Notes under the pieces: model-generated
Seen by the model: only the letters and a program-made list of their open reading frames with translations
Databases searched by the model: none
Told to the model about the DNA's origin: nothing
In this document: positions 12,565-25,300 of the stretch, piece after piece
How the letters are laid out: every line of letters begins with the position of its first letter
How positions within the stretch are numbered: position 1 is the stretch's first letter
Source of the DNA: Trichosphaerium sp. ATCC 40318
Lineage: Eukaryota; Discosea; Flabellinia; Trichosidae
Assembly: GCA_038496445.1 (NCBI GenBank)
Contig: JALMLS010000507.1
Coordinates: 496,001-560,000 of the forward strand
Reading direction: 5' to 3'
Length of the DNA: 64,000 nt
Position numbers and translations under genes: made by a program

Positions 12565-13880
12565 CTAGTAATTAAGCCGTACAAGACGAGTCTTTTCTTC
12601 AGGTTGAAGTGTGACACCACGCTGTTCAAGTTGTTCCATAGCTGAATAAGCTATATCTACAGCACCAGATACAATAGCTAAATAGTTTATTAGTTCAACA
12701 ACGAAAATAGCTTCGTCCTCGTACTCTTTCTGGCGTCTACAAGAGCCTTTGCTTGTTGTCTCTTTAACATACCAGAAGCGATTTCAGGGGCATAACTGAG
12801 TTCATTAAACTGGAAAGATAGTACCTTGATGTAGAAGTTAGAAGATGTCTGGTGAACAAGATGGTCATTTAAGCTTCCAAAAAAAAAAACATCAAAAAAA
12901 CCTCAAACTTACACGTGCTCCAGCGATATCTACACGCTTTTGAAGAAGATCTGTAAACTCATCCTGTATTTCTCTGGCTTCTGTTTTTAAACAAGGCTCA
13001 TGATCTGCATCATCGCTATTGTGATAACACTTAGAAGAGGAAACAACAAACTTTGCAACAACTATCCACAAAGTACGTACTCGTCGCCAAAATCTGCCTC
13101 ATATGGGTATCTTGATACGAGTTGTTTCATTGTTACTTGAGCTTGGTCGTTTACGAACTACAAGAAAAAATGAAGTCAGAATAATGCTATAAAGCATTGA
13201 AACAGGTCTTCTACGCACTTGAATGTAGTTTCCGATATCAATAGCTGCTTTTTTGGAGTCTTCAAAGTAATACGTTACAATACCGGATACAACGACTAGA
13301 AATAGTGTTATAGAGTATTTTTATAGCGTTTTCGATATAAATTTAGAGTATTTAACGTACCTGGGTTTCCGTTTCTATCGATGACTTTAGTTGGTGGTAT
13401 TTCGCTTGTCAATGTCGCTGTTGATATTCTGCGAAGCTCACGACCAAAACAGTTTCTGTAAAAAAGGATGGTCACAAAAACATGTCGCTACCAGTGTAAC
13501 TATACCTAAAGTGACATCCTGGAGTGTCTTCCGTGCCTACGTATTTACCATAGCTCAATACAACTACTTCTTCGCGCTCCTACACGTTACCGTTAGTCAG
13601 TTGCGCTTATACACTCCTAATGCGAGTAGTTGGACACTTGCATACCTGAACAGAGAACCAACTGCATGCGATGGTGAGCGGAAATAACACTGCGCCTGTT
13701 TGAAGAGCGTTAGACGTAATAGCAGTGTTTTTGCTCGTACCGATTATGTTAGCTGTTAACGAGCTGCCTTCGCGTGTTTCTCGTCTATACGATCTCTATA
13801 CTATCATTAACAACTTGTTGTGTTATAGTATTATGTACTAACATTTTTATCGTGTGTGAGAGGTATTTCAAATTGATCAT
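12565..13880 (-). CDS. SPFH/band 7 domain protein (stomatin/prohibitin-like)
   Basis: Membrane scaffold-type protein of the SPFH superfamily. The best start is ATG 13880; its first exon joins in frame to RETREGSSLTANIIGTSK. A hydrophobic stretch LFPLTIACSWFSVQ (about 13650-13690) may be the membrane insertion segment. The SPFH core follows: EIPPTKVIDRNGNPVVVSG, VTYYFEDSKKAAIDIGNYIQ, FVNDQAQVTMKQLVSRYPYE, then EIQDEFTDLLQKRVDIAGAR and APEIASGMLKRQQAKALVDA. The last is the typical pattern of a band 7 domain followed by a coiled coil. It ends MEQLEQRGVTLQPEEKTRL... at TAG 12565-12567. Introns are short and phase-consistent. The N-terminal exons are less certain than the core. Confidence 0.85.
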
Positions 13881-14460
13881 CTCCTTTTCTACTTCGTACG
13901 CTCATTGTTGTTTTTTGTATGTATGTTTTTACAATTTGTTTATTGACTTATTAACTTAAACTCAACGTTTTTGAGAATAAGGTAGAGTTTCGATAAGGAT
14001 TCGGGTACGTTTTACTTACCGTGCAACCAGTGTATAATGAAATCTACTAGTAGCACGTGACTTAGTGTTGTATCCATCGTTTTCGGATCCATCATGAACG
14101 ATTACCCGAACCTCTTCAACTTGTGCTAATTAACAGAATCCCAAATTTGTTGTCTAAATCCTGAGAAAGTGCGTTCCTCCCACAGTCAACTGAGACTCAA
14201 CCTCTGTTCATGGATCAGTTTTCGCAATAAAATCAATACAGCGGTAGTGACACCAAGGGTTTAGACAACTAGATTAGCTTGGAATCCACGTGAATAGACG
14301 CAAAAGCGATCACTAGTAGCAAAGTCAACCAATTTCTGACGCTATTTCGTGCTTTTCTCCGCATTTTGTTTGCAAAGCAGTATTTGGTACGTCGTACGCG
14401 CAAAGTTTGCTTTTTTAGCAGTTTGATTGTACTAAACGGATTCGTTAAGGTAACTGACAA
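13881..14460 (-). CDS. Possible small spliced secreted protein or 5' region (weak)
   Basis: Two coding-looking pieces lie here on the minus strand. One is a signal-peptide-like frame (ATG about 14367; NWLTLLLVIAFASIHV) ending near 14271. The other is an exon-like frame VEEVRVIVHDGSENDGYN at 14022-14120, bounded by a splice acceptor-like TTAATTAG and a GTAAGT donor. I could not join them in phase, so they may be a short secreted protein, 5' untranslated exons of the SPFH gene, or chance. The 5' end abuts the divergent gene starting at 14488, so 14461-14487 would be a shared promoter. Confidence 0.25.
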
Positions 14461-14487
14461 AAATCGTTTTTATAGTGTGCAGACGCC

Positions 14488-17400
14488 ATGGCATTAAAGA
14501 TAACTTGCCTTGGAGCAATAATTGCATTGTGTATCTTTATTTCTGTGTCAGGATACAGCGGAAACATCCTAAAACCTAACGTACTGTCAATATAAACCAT
14601 TATCTTCTATTTAAGCGTACTTATTGCCATTTCTACTAGAAATTCCGCAACGACTTTTCTTCGCTTAATTTGGGTGATTCCAACAGCACGCTTGCCAAGC
14701 TGGCTACTTACATCAAAACAACAAAACAATTATCAAAATATGCTTTCAACTCAACCGCTTGGGACTTTGTCCAAGCCACACTAGATATAGGTAAACGCTG
14801 GCCTCCATTTTCAATTGTTGCGCCGAAAAACTAAGCGCTGTAGCCACACTTTCCTGGTTTTAATGTGAACTAAATTTTCTTTGTTTTCAGGTACAAACTC
14901 TTCTGTTGTTTCTTTGAGCCTTGGTAATATCACAACAACTTTAAGTTCAAAAGGAGCAGTACAAGAACTTGTAGTTGTCGCTGATACTACAGCATGGGGT
15001 AATGCACAAGTCAAATTGAACTTTGTTTTTGTTCATGACAACGCTACCAATGAAATGAAAACCTACATCAAGTGCGATTGCTCTTTTCGTTACTCATGTC
15101 TGAGGCTTACAATTTTTACCTAGCTTCGAAACTGACATTCCTTCGTTCCCAAAAAATGCAACACGTGGTTCAGGAGCAAACTGGTTCAATGCTATGCAAT
15201 TTATAGGAAAAAACACTATTGAAGCAGCAAGGCAAGTTCATTTTTCTTTCCTCGCTTTATCTTGATACTGTGTTTTTTTTTATTAGCCTTCTAATCGCTT
15301 TGTTAGTACTGACTTTACTGACTTTAATGGAGTGAGCTACGAGAAAGGTCTTAAAATCAATGGAGGATTCGAACTTGACACTTCTTTTCCTGGATATGTC
15401 AAACTACAAAAACTCACGGATACTTATGCTATTTCTGGTTCTTTTAGTGTACGTTTATTATTTCCAAATATAAAAGTAACATAAAACACGTTTGTTTAAA
15501 GGTCGTCCAGTCTTGTTAAACTTCAGCAAACATTCCCATCTTTTGATGAATGAAATTGTGGATAATAGCTCACTGTTACTTTAGGCTGTATTTCCTCTTC
15601 TAAGCACCAGTCCATACGCTACTCTTGACCTTAAAATTGGCATACCTCTTAACGTAGAGTCACACGTATGTTTTTTTGGGGCTATAATATTGTCCTTGTA
15701 CACGTGTGTTACCTCCGCTTACTTTTGTCGTTTCTGTAGAGCGTAGTAGCATCAAACCTTGCACTTCATTTAGTTGCATCACAAACTCCAAAAGTATCAT
15801 TGACATCTGATATCTCTATTGCATTCAAAGAACAAACAGCTGACTTTCATGTATCCGCTGATTTTGTTGCATTGGACTCAATCAAATTTATGGGTTCGTA
15901 CTTTTTTCCAAAAACGCGATTATCTAACTTACCTGATGTTTGTAGGTTCTACAACTAGTCCTTGGACTAATGCTTTTGGCCAAAAATGGCTTTCTTTTAG
16001 TCCTGGAGCTACAATAGAATTCTCAGTACCACCGACTAAGTTCGATTTTACTGGTGAAGCTATTGTTTCTTTTTCTGAGAATACTGCTCCTACTACAGTA
16101 CGTATTTTACAGAGATGTGCTTTGTTTTATTGAATCAAATCTACGTTTATTCTAACAGTTATCATTAGACAAGCTGGTCTGTAGATGCATCAGAGTATAA
16201 ACTAGACTACGATTTAACTGTGTCTACATCCATTTCAGGAATCAGACAATTGTTTGACGATATCGTTCATGTGCAACCACCAAGTGTTGACGAAGTTGGT
16301 GTTTCTGGCGGTGTTACAATCTCGCTATCAAACCACGCCAGCGACACAATAAAAGAAGGTAAGTCAGTCACAACACTGAGGGCTGAACTCGGTCTATTTC
16401 GTTTGGGTTTCTTTTACTTATTGCTGTTGTTGCAGGTCTTACCATCACTGGAAAAGGTGTTATATCTCCAGGTGGAGTAATTGGAAAGGGTCTAAGAGAT
16501 ATCTCAGCAAAGCCATCCTTTGACTACGATCTTGATATATTCATTCCAGTGTTCGGTGAAAACAAAGCTGCTTTTCAGGTTGTTTTAGCTGACCCTTCTC
16601 CTATAAAAATCGCACCAAATGTCAGTTTAAATAACGCAAAAATTCACTTAGTGGCTCTTCCAACACCTGGAATAGACTTTACAGCAGTCTTCTCGACTGT
16701 AGTAAAACACAGCACTTCACCACTGACATTTGACATGTCTGGAATTTTTGGAGAATCTCAAGGCGTTGACATGTCGGGAGCTCTTGAATCACCATGGGTT
16801 GCTCCTCTTGGTCTAAAGTGGCTTACTTTTGATACGCTTAAAGCCAATTTCCATTTCGAACAAGATAAATCTTTGCTATCAATGTCAGGATCAGCTTCTG
16901 TCACATTTGGCTTGAGCTCTGATTTTTCTATTGTTTTCGGACCAAAATTTCAAGAATACACTCTTACAATGGCTCCTACAATCCCAAGTATCAGCACGTT
17001 CTTCAAAGACGTTACAGGAAAACCAGGACCTACAATGCTATCGTCATCATCGCTAAAGAGTACCATAACACTAGAGTCAACAACAGGTATAAATTTATTG
17101 CTCAGCATGTTGTGTTAATGCTTGTTCAGGTCTTACTGTTGGTGGAGAACTATCTGTTAATATTGAGTCACCTCTTGGAAATATTATCAAGTGCGAACCT
17201 TTTATTTTAAACACGCTTTGACACCTGATTTAGAGTGCTTACACCAAAGCTGGATCCTCTTGATTTTGTTTTCAATGTAGACTTTTTTATTCCTCTCTTC
17301 TCTGAAATGCCTTCTTCACTTTCTTTCTCCATACACCAGACTGATAAAGTCCAATACACAAATACTATTGCTCTCAATGGATACGATATTAAATTTGTAG

Positions 17401-19428
17401 TATACCCAGTTCCTGAAGTGAGCGTCAGCACAACTGGCACGTTTAATTCCAACAACATACTTAACACTAACTTTCTATCTTAACAGGCGAGTTCACTTTA
17501 CGTCACCAAGACACACCAGTTAACTTTGCTATTTCTGGTAAAGTCAATGGTGCCAGTGACTCTCTTGCAATGTCAGGTGAAATAAGTACTCCTTGGGAGC
17601 ACCCATTCAATTTCAAATGGATGACACTTGATTCCGCATCTGTTACTCTATCGTTTTCAGTACCTAGTGGACTATCTGCTTTGTCAATAGCTATGGACTC
17701 AACACTCTCTTTCGCAAAGACCAACAATAAAGTTCATGCTTCTATTGAAGCACATAACAACTTCATGGACTGGCAGATGGACATCGCTGATGTGAGCATA
17801 ATTTCTATCGGAGGTACTTTCTTCACACCTTTTTGTGGCATTAACGCTTTGTTCTAGATACCTTAACTAAAATTGGACAATCTACCCCTCCAGCAGTATC
17901 AGATACAACAATAAAGAATACTGTTGATATTGGATTAAACAGTGCTACTGGCATGACTTTAACAGAAACTTGTGAAATCACAGGTGGACTGTTGAAGAAA
18001 CTAGAAATTTTCCATACTGGTTTAGAATCAGAGACTTTCGAATTGTCTGTTAGCGTACCTATCTTCTCCCCAGGTAAATAACTATTTGTCTCCGAGAATT
18101 CCTACGTCTGAATTGCCATTAGGATCTGTTACAGCAGAGCTTGGACTTCCTGAACTACGTATTAACAAAGACATGGTATTTACTGGATTGAAGTTTTCAG
18201 TTAGTACTGAAGCTGATATTTCAGTCGGTGCTGGTGTCAAAGTTAACTTTTCTCATAACCCTCAACTTGAATTTGACACTAAGGGCACATTCAATGTTGA
18301 CGGCGCTATAGCGCTTGAAGGTGACATGGTAGGCACATGGATGGATATGTTCGGTATCAAAGGTAAACAGAAACTAGTCAACATTCTTCATATTGACTTG
18401 CTGCAGGTTTTGATCTATCCAACGTTGCAGTTGTTATTGGATTTAATCCTACTCTTTGCGCAGTTGGTGGATGTCTTTCTAAACTTGGACTTGGATATGA
18501 TTTAGCGTACGTTCAATTTAACCAGAATTAGACTGTCTTTAACGAACCGATTAGCATTGGTTCAGAAAAGATGGAGATGTATGGATATGCGTCTATGCCA
18601 GATATCTGGAAACTGTTCTTGAAGAGCAAGATTGAAGGTTCTAATGGACTTGCATTATCTTTCAGGTAACTTATATACGCGGCCAACATATGTGTTAAAT
18701 AGGTTTTAGGGATGTTGCAAGCGAATGGAATAAACTCGCTCATAGTAACATCAACATTGAAACAATTCCTGCTGGTTGGGGATTCAAAGACTTTTCATTC
18801 TACATTGCTCCTACAGCTGGAGAATTTGACAACCAATACTATGCCGCAGGTATACCCTTCTTGTTTGCTTTAGAAAGCGTAGAGATACAAAGTGAGTAGT
18901 TGTGTTAATTTTTCTTGTTTTTTTATAGGTTTTCAAATAGCCGGAGGACTTGAGGTTATTGGTCTTGAAGCTGATGTCAATGTTACTATTAGTGACCACG
19001 ACTTTAATTTCAAAGTACACCTATCAGTACACAACTTTTTGAAGGCACTCAGACATGAAATTGGTCTTCAAACTACAGCAAATGCAGCTCTTGTTGGCGT
19101 TGAATCGTAAGAAACAAAAAAAAGACTGATATTATTTTGTTCCTTACTGACTGTTTTTACAGAGTTTCTATTTCCGAATTTACAACCTCAAATATTGCTA
19201 GAGATGAGTTCCCTGAGTTTAAATTAAAATATGAATTCTTTGGTCATCATACAGCTAAGTTTAGATTCAAGAAAGTAAGTCTTATTTTTTTCTTGCAAAA
19301 CTCAACAGTTCTTGTGTGATATCCGTATTACTTTTGTTAACTAACACTTTTCAAAATAGGTATCTGATATTCCTACTTCGTTCCATGAGTTCTTCAAGTA
19401 TTACTTAAAGCACTTATTCCATCATTAA
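14488..19428 (+). CDS. Large secreted protein with four ~0.8-kb internal repeat units
   Basis: I do not recognise a named family. The protein starts MALKITCLGAIIALCIFISV, a clear signal peptide, and has no obvious later membrane anchor. The body is beta-rich and made of repeated units marked by a shared core (G/SG-x4-PW-x4-FG-x-KWLTF): GSTTSPWTNAFGQKWLSF near 15950, MSGALESPWVAPLGLKWLTF near 16770, MSGEISTPWEHPFNFKWMTL near 17570, and a divergent copy EGDMVGTWMDMFGIKGFDLS near 18320-18395. Between the cores are conserved stretches such as PSISTFFKDVTGK and LESTTGLTVGGELSV. The C-terminal quarter (18400-19428) is non-repetitive and ends at TAA 19426-19428. Around 20 short introns interrupt it, several at equivalent places in successive repeats, which suggests the repeats arose by exon-containing duplication. 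A cell surface, cyst wall or digestive role is conceivable but not shown. Confidence 0.7.
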
Positions 19429-20072
19429 GAAGTTAAATAAATGTAAACTCTATAAAAACAATGATCCGATACAAAGTATTACAAACTTTTTACATATCAA
19501 GGTTTTCCCGCTGTCTGCCAACCTCAGGTTAGTGCATGACCAGTGAAGGTTAATAACAGCAAGGATACTTATGCTATAGTTGACTACTAGCGCAACATTG
19601 TAGTTGTTGTACCAATACCATAAGACTTAGTCAAAGCTTTGCGAACTCATACTAAATTACAGTCAGAATACAATTACATAAAATGACATAAAACAGTTTT
19701 TTGGTAATGTCGGTTGTGTTGAGTCTGGCACTTGAGTTATTAAATCACAACGAATGGAGTACGTTGCTTATTGTTGTATAACCATAGAATGCAACAAAAC
19801 CGTAAATACAGTTAACAGTGTAAAAAAAAATGCAGAAATTTATGAGTTTTCTGGTACATTCAAAAAACCCAATAGTCCGAGTATCGGAAAAAAGATACTT
19901 GTACAACAGTTCTTGTTGCAACTATTTGAGTACATCTAGAAGGTAGTGTACTAGTGAGGATACGTTTTAAAGTCGAAATAAAGCAAATAAAGAATCTTTT
20001 TTCCGAGCAACTCGGACAAATTGTGTGTCCGTTCTTTTTGTTCACAAACGCAAGCAAAACATCTACAAACAA
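19429..20072. other. Intergenic region holding a CRTAC-like gene fragment
   Basis: Separates the repeat-rich secreted protein from the ABHD18 gene. Its only recognisable content is the ~90-base duplicate of the FG-GAP/UnbV gene at 19611-19705. The small frames in it look non-coding. Confidence 0.5.
19611..19705 (-). pseudogene. Stray fragment of the CRTAC-like gene (exon start plus its intron)
   Basis: 19611-19705 closely matches 39668-39756 with a few indels (for example TCAAAGCTTTGCG against TCAAAGCGCTTTGCG, and a small insertion in the AATGACAT part). In the parent gene this segment is the first ~43 bases of an exon (the SQSALTKSYGIGTS region, minus strand) and the 47-base intron before it. 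Because the intron is included, the copy arose at DNA level rather than from an mRNA. No further homologous sequence is visible on either side. Confidence 0.85.
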
Positions 20073-21784
20073 ATGTACTCATACGCTCTTGGTGCTTTAG
20101 ACCATTTGTACGCATACTATACTACTGGTTTGCCAAAAGGCAAGGGTTGGTTCTCTAAAGGTATGCTATAGCGTTCTGCCTGTTAACTGTAGACTCTGCT
20201 ACAAAACTGGCAAGAAATGCAGTAAATTGCTGTTTTCAAGCTTATTGTAATAGGTTGGGGTCTGTGTGATGATTTAGAGCCTTGTAAAGACTTGCAGCTT
20301 CCTGAAACTATTGGTGACGTTTCAATCGAATGGACAGGCGATTGGATTGAAGAAAACGGAGTTTACACGCGTGAAGGACGCTTTGATACGCCTGAATGCG
20401 ACTACAAAAAATATCTTCCAGAGAAAGTACAAACAGGTACGCTAATACCCGAGGGGAGCTCACACTTTTAATTGTTTCAGTTTCTCCACGCTATTACAGG
20501 CAGTTCCTAACAGTTATTGTTTGTCAGGTCACATTATGATGCTTCTACCCAAGAAAGAGGATAGAGAGTGTCCTGTTGTAATACAGTTTGCTGCTACTGG
20601 CGATAAGGGCTTCTCCGCACGGAAACAGATCGGCACAAAGCTAGCAAAGGAGAAAAATATAGGAAGTGTCATACTTATCAATCCTTTCTATGGTACGTGC
20701 CACATAATACTCTTTCCCAGTCGGTAAACGTTTCAAAGAACATGCATAAAAACGTTTATCGCAGGGTCTTAGTGCTGAGGTTTGAGGACTTACGTCGATT
20801 AGGAAGGAGGACGCCAAAAGACCAAGATAAAATTAGTTTGAATTATTTATCTGATATGATCCTTATGGGTGGTACAACAATAAATGAAGGACGTGCATTA
20901 TTGAACTGGTTACGTCATGACCAAAAGTTTACCGGGCCATTGGGAACAGCTGGTATAAGTATGGGAGGTAGTATGGCTTTATTGACAGGTACCTATTTTT
21001 AGAATTAGACACGTGGTTTTTTTGCTCCATCAGTTTATTTTAACTGGTGTTCATCAATGCTCACTTTTTCCAAGCGCTTATGGCTCCATTTCCTATCGCC
21101 ACAGCTGCACTTGTCCCATCACATTCAGCTCAGCCGAGCATGTTAGGTATGTTTTATAGTACGTTCTCTAAATTGGAGAATTACGTCTACAACAGCTTCT
21201 TTTTTTTAATGTTGTGTAACAGGTGTACTCTCAAATAACGTCGAATGGGACAGCCTGAAAAAGCCTGGTCTCGAAACTGTTGAGCAAATACGTATTGCTG
21301 CACTTGATGCCCTTCAAGTAACAAGTATTGAGAATTGCGAAGATGTTGCAAAAGCTTTCTCATGTGTTGCTCTTTATGCTAAGCATGATAGTTTTATAAA
21401 TATAGAATCTAGTTTAAAAGTTGATAGAGCCCTTAGAGATATTAATTTACCTTACTACAAAGCACGTTGGCTTGAGTACGTTTTTTACGTTGATATTTCC
21501 GGTTTTTTTCTTTCTTTTTTGTTGGCAATTACTCAGCATGGTGATGTGTTGGGCTAAGTCCTCCAAAAACCTATGCTTCGTTCCCTTGGCTTTTGGCTAT
21601 TTACTTTCAACCGAAAAAAGTGTCTCTTTCATTCGACGTTTAAGACTAAGATGTGTTTGTATTAATGAGAAACTAATTTTTTATTCTTAGTGGTGGTCAT
21701 GTAACTGCGTTCATGTATCATCGTAGTAGTACATATATTGATGCAATAGAAGAAGCTTTTGAGAAATTTGTAGATAGTAACTAG
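20073..21784 (+). CDS. ABHD18: ABHD18-type alpha/beta hydrolase
   Basis: Serine hydrolase-fold protein of the ABHD18 (C4orf29) family. Start is ATG 20073 (MYSYALGALDHLYAYY), stop TAG 21782-21784; about 400 residues over seven or so exons. Family hallmarks in order: the N-terminal segment GWGLCDDLEPCKDL, ECDYKKYLPEKVQTGHIMML, the strand VVIQFAATGDKGFSARK, LINPFYGLRRPKDQ, the nucleophile elbow GTAGISMGGSMALL (serine in G-I-S-M-G) near 20950, ALYAKHDSFI (possible acidic residue) near 21375, and GGHVTAFMY (possible catalytic histidine) near 21693. All three triad candidates are present, so it looks active. Recent work on mammalian ABHD18 suggests lipid (cardiolipin-related) deacylation; for this copy that is inference. 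No targeting signal is obvious. Confidence 0.92.
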
Positions 21785-22387
21785 AGCTAACTCATTGAGG
21801 GAGTTTGTTGGTAATGTACAAATAAAAACAGTTCCCGTTTAGGCTCTATACTTTTGCCTCAAGTACTCCGTTTGTGAGCGTTTTTTGGTGTTTCGTTAAC
21901 CTAACGCCCTTCCGTTATGAATGAATATTCAAATACAGCCTACATTCACAAATATTCATGACTAAAAAAATTCATTCATTATTCATGCACACAGTAAACG
22001 GTCGAAAATTGTGCAATTTGATGGGTGATTTTGACTGGATTTGTGGGTTTTGGTGTTCTTGACTATTACGATTCGGTTTTCAAACGCAACTTGTTGAATC
22101 TATCCATTTGGAACATCGCTAGGTGCTACAAACCAAAGCTCCTCAACATCCTGACTCACCAAACGCCCATGACTATTCATGAATGAATATTAATGAATTT
22201 GGCTTACGGGACAATGAATATGAATATTGCTTGTATTTATAAGACGTTAACCTCGAAAAAAAATTAAGGGATTCTTGTATTGCAAGTAAGCATTTTATTT
22301 TACAGTATGGCTGTATTGGTATGTAAAGTTTTTACACGTTTAACCATGATGGGCGTTTGAATTTCTCAATAACGAAAAAGTTGTCAT
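21785..22387. other. Convergent intergenic region with AT-rich palindromes
   Basis: Lies between the ends of the ABHD18 gene and the Reeler/LPMO gene. 21915-22235 is full of ATTCATGAATGAATATT-type words in both orientations (see separate repeat entry). The rest is plain AT-rich DNA, probably 3' UTRs. Confidence 0.5.
21917..22232. repeat. AT-rich interspersed palindromic words (MITE-like, uncertain)
   Basis: GAATGAATATT occurs near 21920 and 22185, TATTCATGACT near 21951, CATGACTATTCATGAATG near 22169, and further ATTCATT/AATGAAT runs in between, many self-complementary. GTTAAC sits at both outer edges (about 21895 and 22243), and AACGCCC occurs near both ends. This could be a small decayed foldback element or simple AT-rich sequence. 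No target-site duplication could be fixed. Confidence 0.3.
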
Positions 22388-25300
22388 CTAATATACACTG
22401 TATACGCAGTCAGTCAATACAACAGTGACATCGCGATCAACAGCCTGCCATCCACATCCGAGAACATCGATAAGACGGCTACCAGGGTATAGAGTGACTT
22501 GGAATACATTGCCAGAGCCGGAGGATGGTCCACCTGCGAAGCAGTATTGTGGAGTCAGACCTTCACTGCTTGTAACTGTAGCAGTAAAGTCTACTCTGCC
22601 AGTACCAGTAGGGAATCTGGCGACGAAGAAAGTGTTCATGAATTCATAATGTAAACCTTCTCCAATGTCTAAATAATAGTGTAAGTGGATAATGACTCAA
22701 CAATCGCTTGAAAAAAAAAAAAAGAAAAAGTGTAATCAACGTACATTGTGTGCGATCAACATCAAGCATAGCTACTGGACAAGCTTGACCGTCAACTGGA
22801 GGTGGTGTAGCAGTTGGTGCAGCTGTTGTTGGAGCAGCAGTTGGTGGAAGTGTTGTTGGTACAGTTGGTGGAGGTGGTGGAGGTGGAGGTCTGTAGTCTG
22901 GGATTTCTGGTTGATCACCACCATCGAAGATATTAACACCACATTCGCGGCAAGGTGTTACTGTGTTCCATGCCCACACCTTTGAGAAATCTGTGAATCT
23001 TTGTCTATCGTCACAACTGATACATTTATCTCTGTAAATAGCGGCAATGACTGGGTTGTTTTCCACAGGTGGAACTTCTGTTTGGATAGTACTCTTTCTG
23101 ATCATACATGTCGAGTAGAAATATGGATCATCTGGATCAGTTGTTGTGAGGGCTTTAGGTAGAGTTGTTGTTGGTTCTCTGGCTGTTACTGCGTAACACA
23201 ATAGAGCGTTGTCGTCATTAGCATTTGCTGATTGCAAAGCGTTACAGCTTGGTGGGTAGTAACCAGGGATGACGTAATTTGGTGGTTGCTTAGTTGGAAC
23301 AACAACTACGTAATCACAGTTTTCAATACCGGAGCAAATGTCAAGACAAGGTTGTGGGTTATTGTTGGTAACGAGCATGCAATCTCCGTGTACGGTTTGG
23401 TAGTCTGGAGTAAAGCAGTGATCGACACGCCTACGAAGAAATAAATAAATGCTACGACATTCCAAGAAAAACCAAAAAGAGAAAAAAAACATGTCAAAGA
23501 AGGCGTACTTGAATGTAGGTGCTGGTGGTGGTCCAACTGGGATAGTTCCGTATTTGTTTGTTACATGAGCTGTAGTAGATACTACATCAATGCAATCCCA
23601 GTATCCTTTCCAGTAATATTGTACAATGTACTGACCAACAGGGCTACCTTCTGGAATCTTAAAGTTTGCGAAATCAACATCGAATGGGCGACCCAATCCA
23701 AGAGCGAGTTTGAAACGGTATACAGCGAGAACGAACGGAATTGAAGGATCGCTGTATGATACGGCAATAGTGGAGGCAATCTTATCAGGGTTGTACTCGA
23801 ACATTCTGTTGTTCTTGTTTCTCATTGTGTAACGTTTTGTTCCCCAGAAAGGTTCTGCTGGACGTGGAATCCACTCTGGATCAGTTTCGAAGATCTCACG
23901 TGTGTATACACCATCTGGATCATCACCAGGTCTTACGTTGATACCGTCACCGCCAGCGATTTGACGATGCCATTGTTTGACGTCTGGAATGATAGCGCTG
24001 GAAGGAGCGCTTTCAATGTATTGGTCGAGGATTTCTGATGTCAATTGACCGAGTTTGCTTTCGTCTTCGGCTTTGATGATTGTGAAGTAGGCATGTGGTG
24101 TTTCTCCACGTTGATCAGAGAATATGTTACCAGGGTGACCGGTAGTCCACTCAATCTCGAACTCTTGTCCGTTACCGACTTGTACGTGAGCGATATCTTC
24201 AGTTCTTGGAGGGCAAGGACCGATAGTACTTCCTTCTTGAACAGCACGAGCATTACTGTTGCACCAATTGTGACCCAAAGCGCCAGTGAAGAATGTAGAT
24301 AAGCACAAAACTGTGATCAATAGGAGAGCGCTTGATCCGGTTGCCTTGCTTTTACCAGTAAAGAGCATAGCCATAGAAAGCATAGAGAATAACAAACCGA
24401 AGCTATAAAAAGAGTTAAAACAACAGATACGATAAGGTAAAAAGAAACAAGTGGCTAAAAAAAGTTGGTACATACCTTGTAGATTTGACAGAAGCTGGAC
24501 TTTGTGCAGCGCGAGCGCTTGCTGAACCTGGTACACCAGTACAAGTGCAAAGACGAGCTCTGCTTTGTTCTCTTGTATCACAAGTGACTTGTTGGCTGCA
24601 TGTGTCTTCGCGGTAGAGGCAGTGACTTCCCTTCTTGTATAATCCAAGGTTTGAGCATCCAGCGATGAAAGGAGCGTTGCAGAGCAAGTTGTTTGTATCG
24701 ACGAGAGTATCGATTCTTGCATCGTTGTTGGTAGCAGTTGAAGGTTGGTTGTTGCAAGTTCCACCGACATCATTGCAAGCCTCTGTGCAGGATTGTCCTG
24801 GAAGTGATTCGAATACAGTCTTTTCTGGAAGCTCAACATCTGATTCCTCGAGTTCAACATCTCCGCCCAAGTTAGGCCAGAAAAAGGCGCCAACATTGGC
24901 ATCACCTTCCTTGATGAGGCAACGGATTGTAATCTTTCCGGTTCCTTCTAAAGGAGCGACAAACTTGAATGTCGAAACCAAAGGCTTGAGGTCAGCGCTG
25001 AAGTGAGTAACAACGTGTGCGCAAGGGTGATCACCAAAACCGAAAGGAACGTGGTAGATTTCTAGAAAAAAGTAAGAAGTTGAAACGAAGCAAGAAAAGA
25101 CAAACTAGAAAGAAAAACTTCGAATTGGGAAGTTACTTACGAGGATTTTCAGGCAAAATGGCGAAGCGACCGACGCGGTTACCATCTTCATCTTCTGCGT
25201 AAAGTAAAAGACCACGGTACTACACAAAAACGTTAGAAAAAAAAAAAGTGCGAAAAAACCAAGTTTGAATTTGTGCGCAGAGAAAAAAAACACTTGCCTT

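Noticed and set aside
22692-22985. Plus-strand Trp/Ser-rich frame
   Set aside because: Complement of the Pro/Thr/Ala linker of the Reeler/LPMO protein; no homology or start context.
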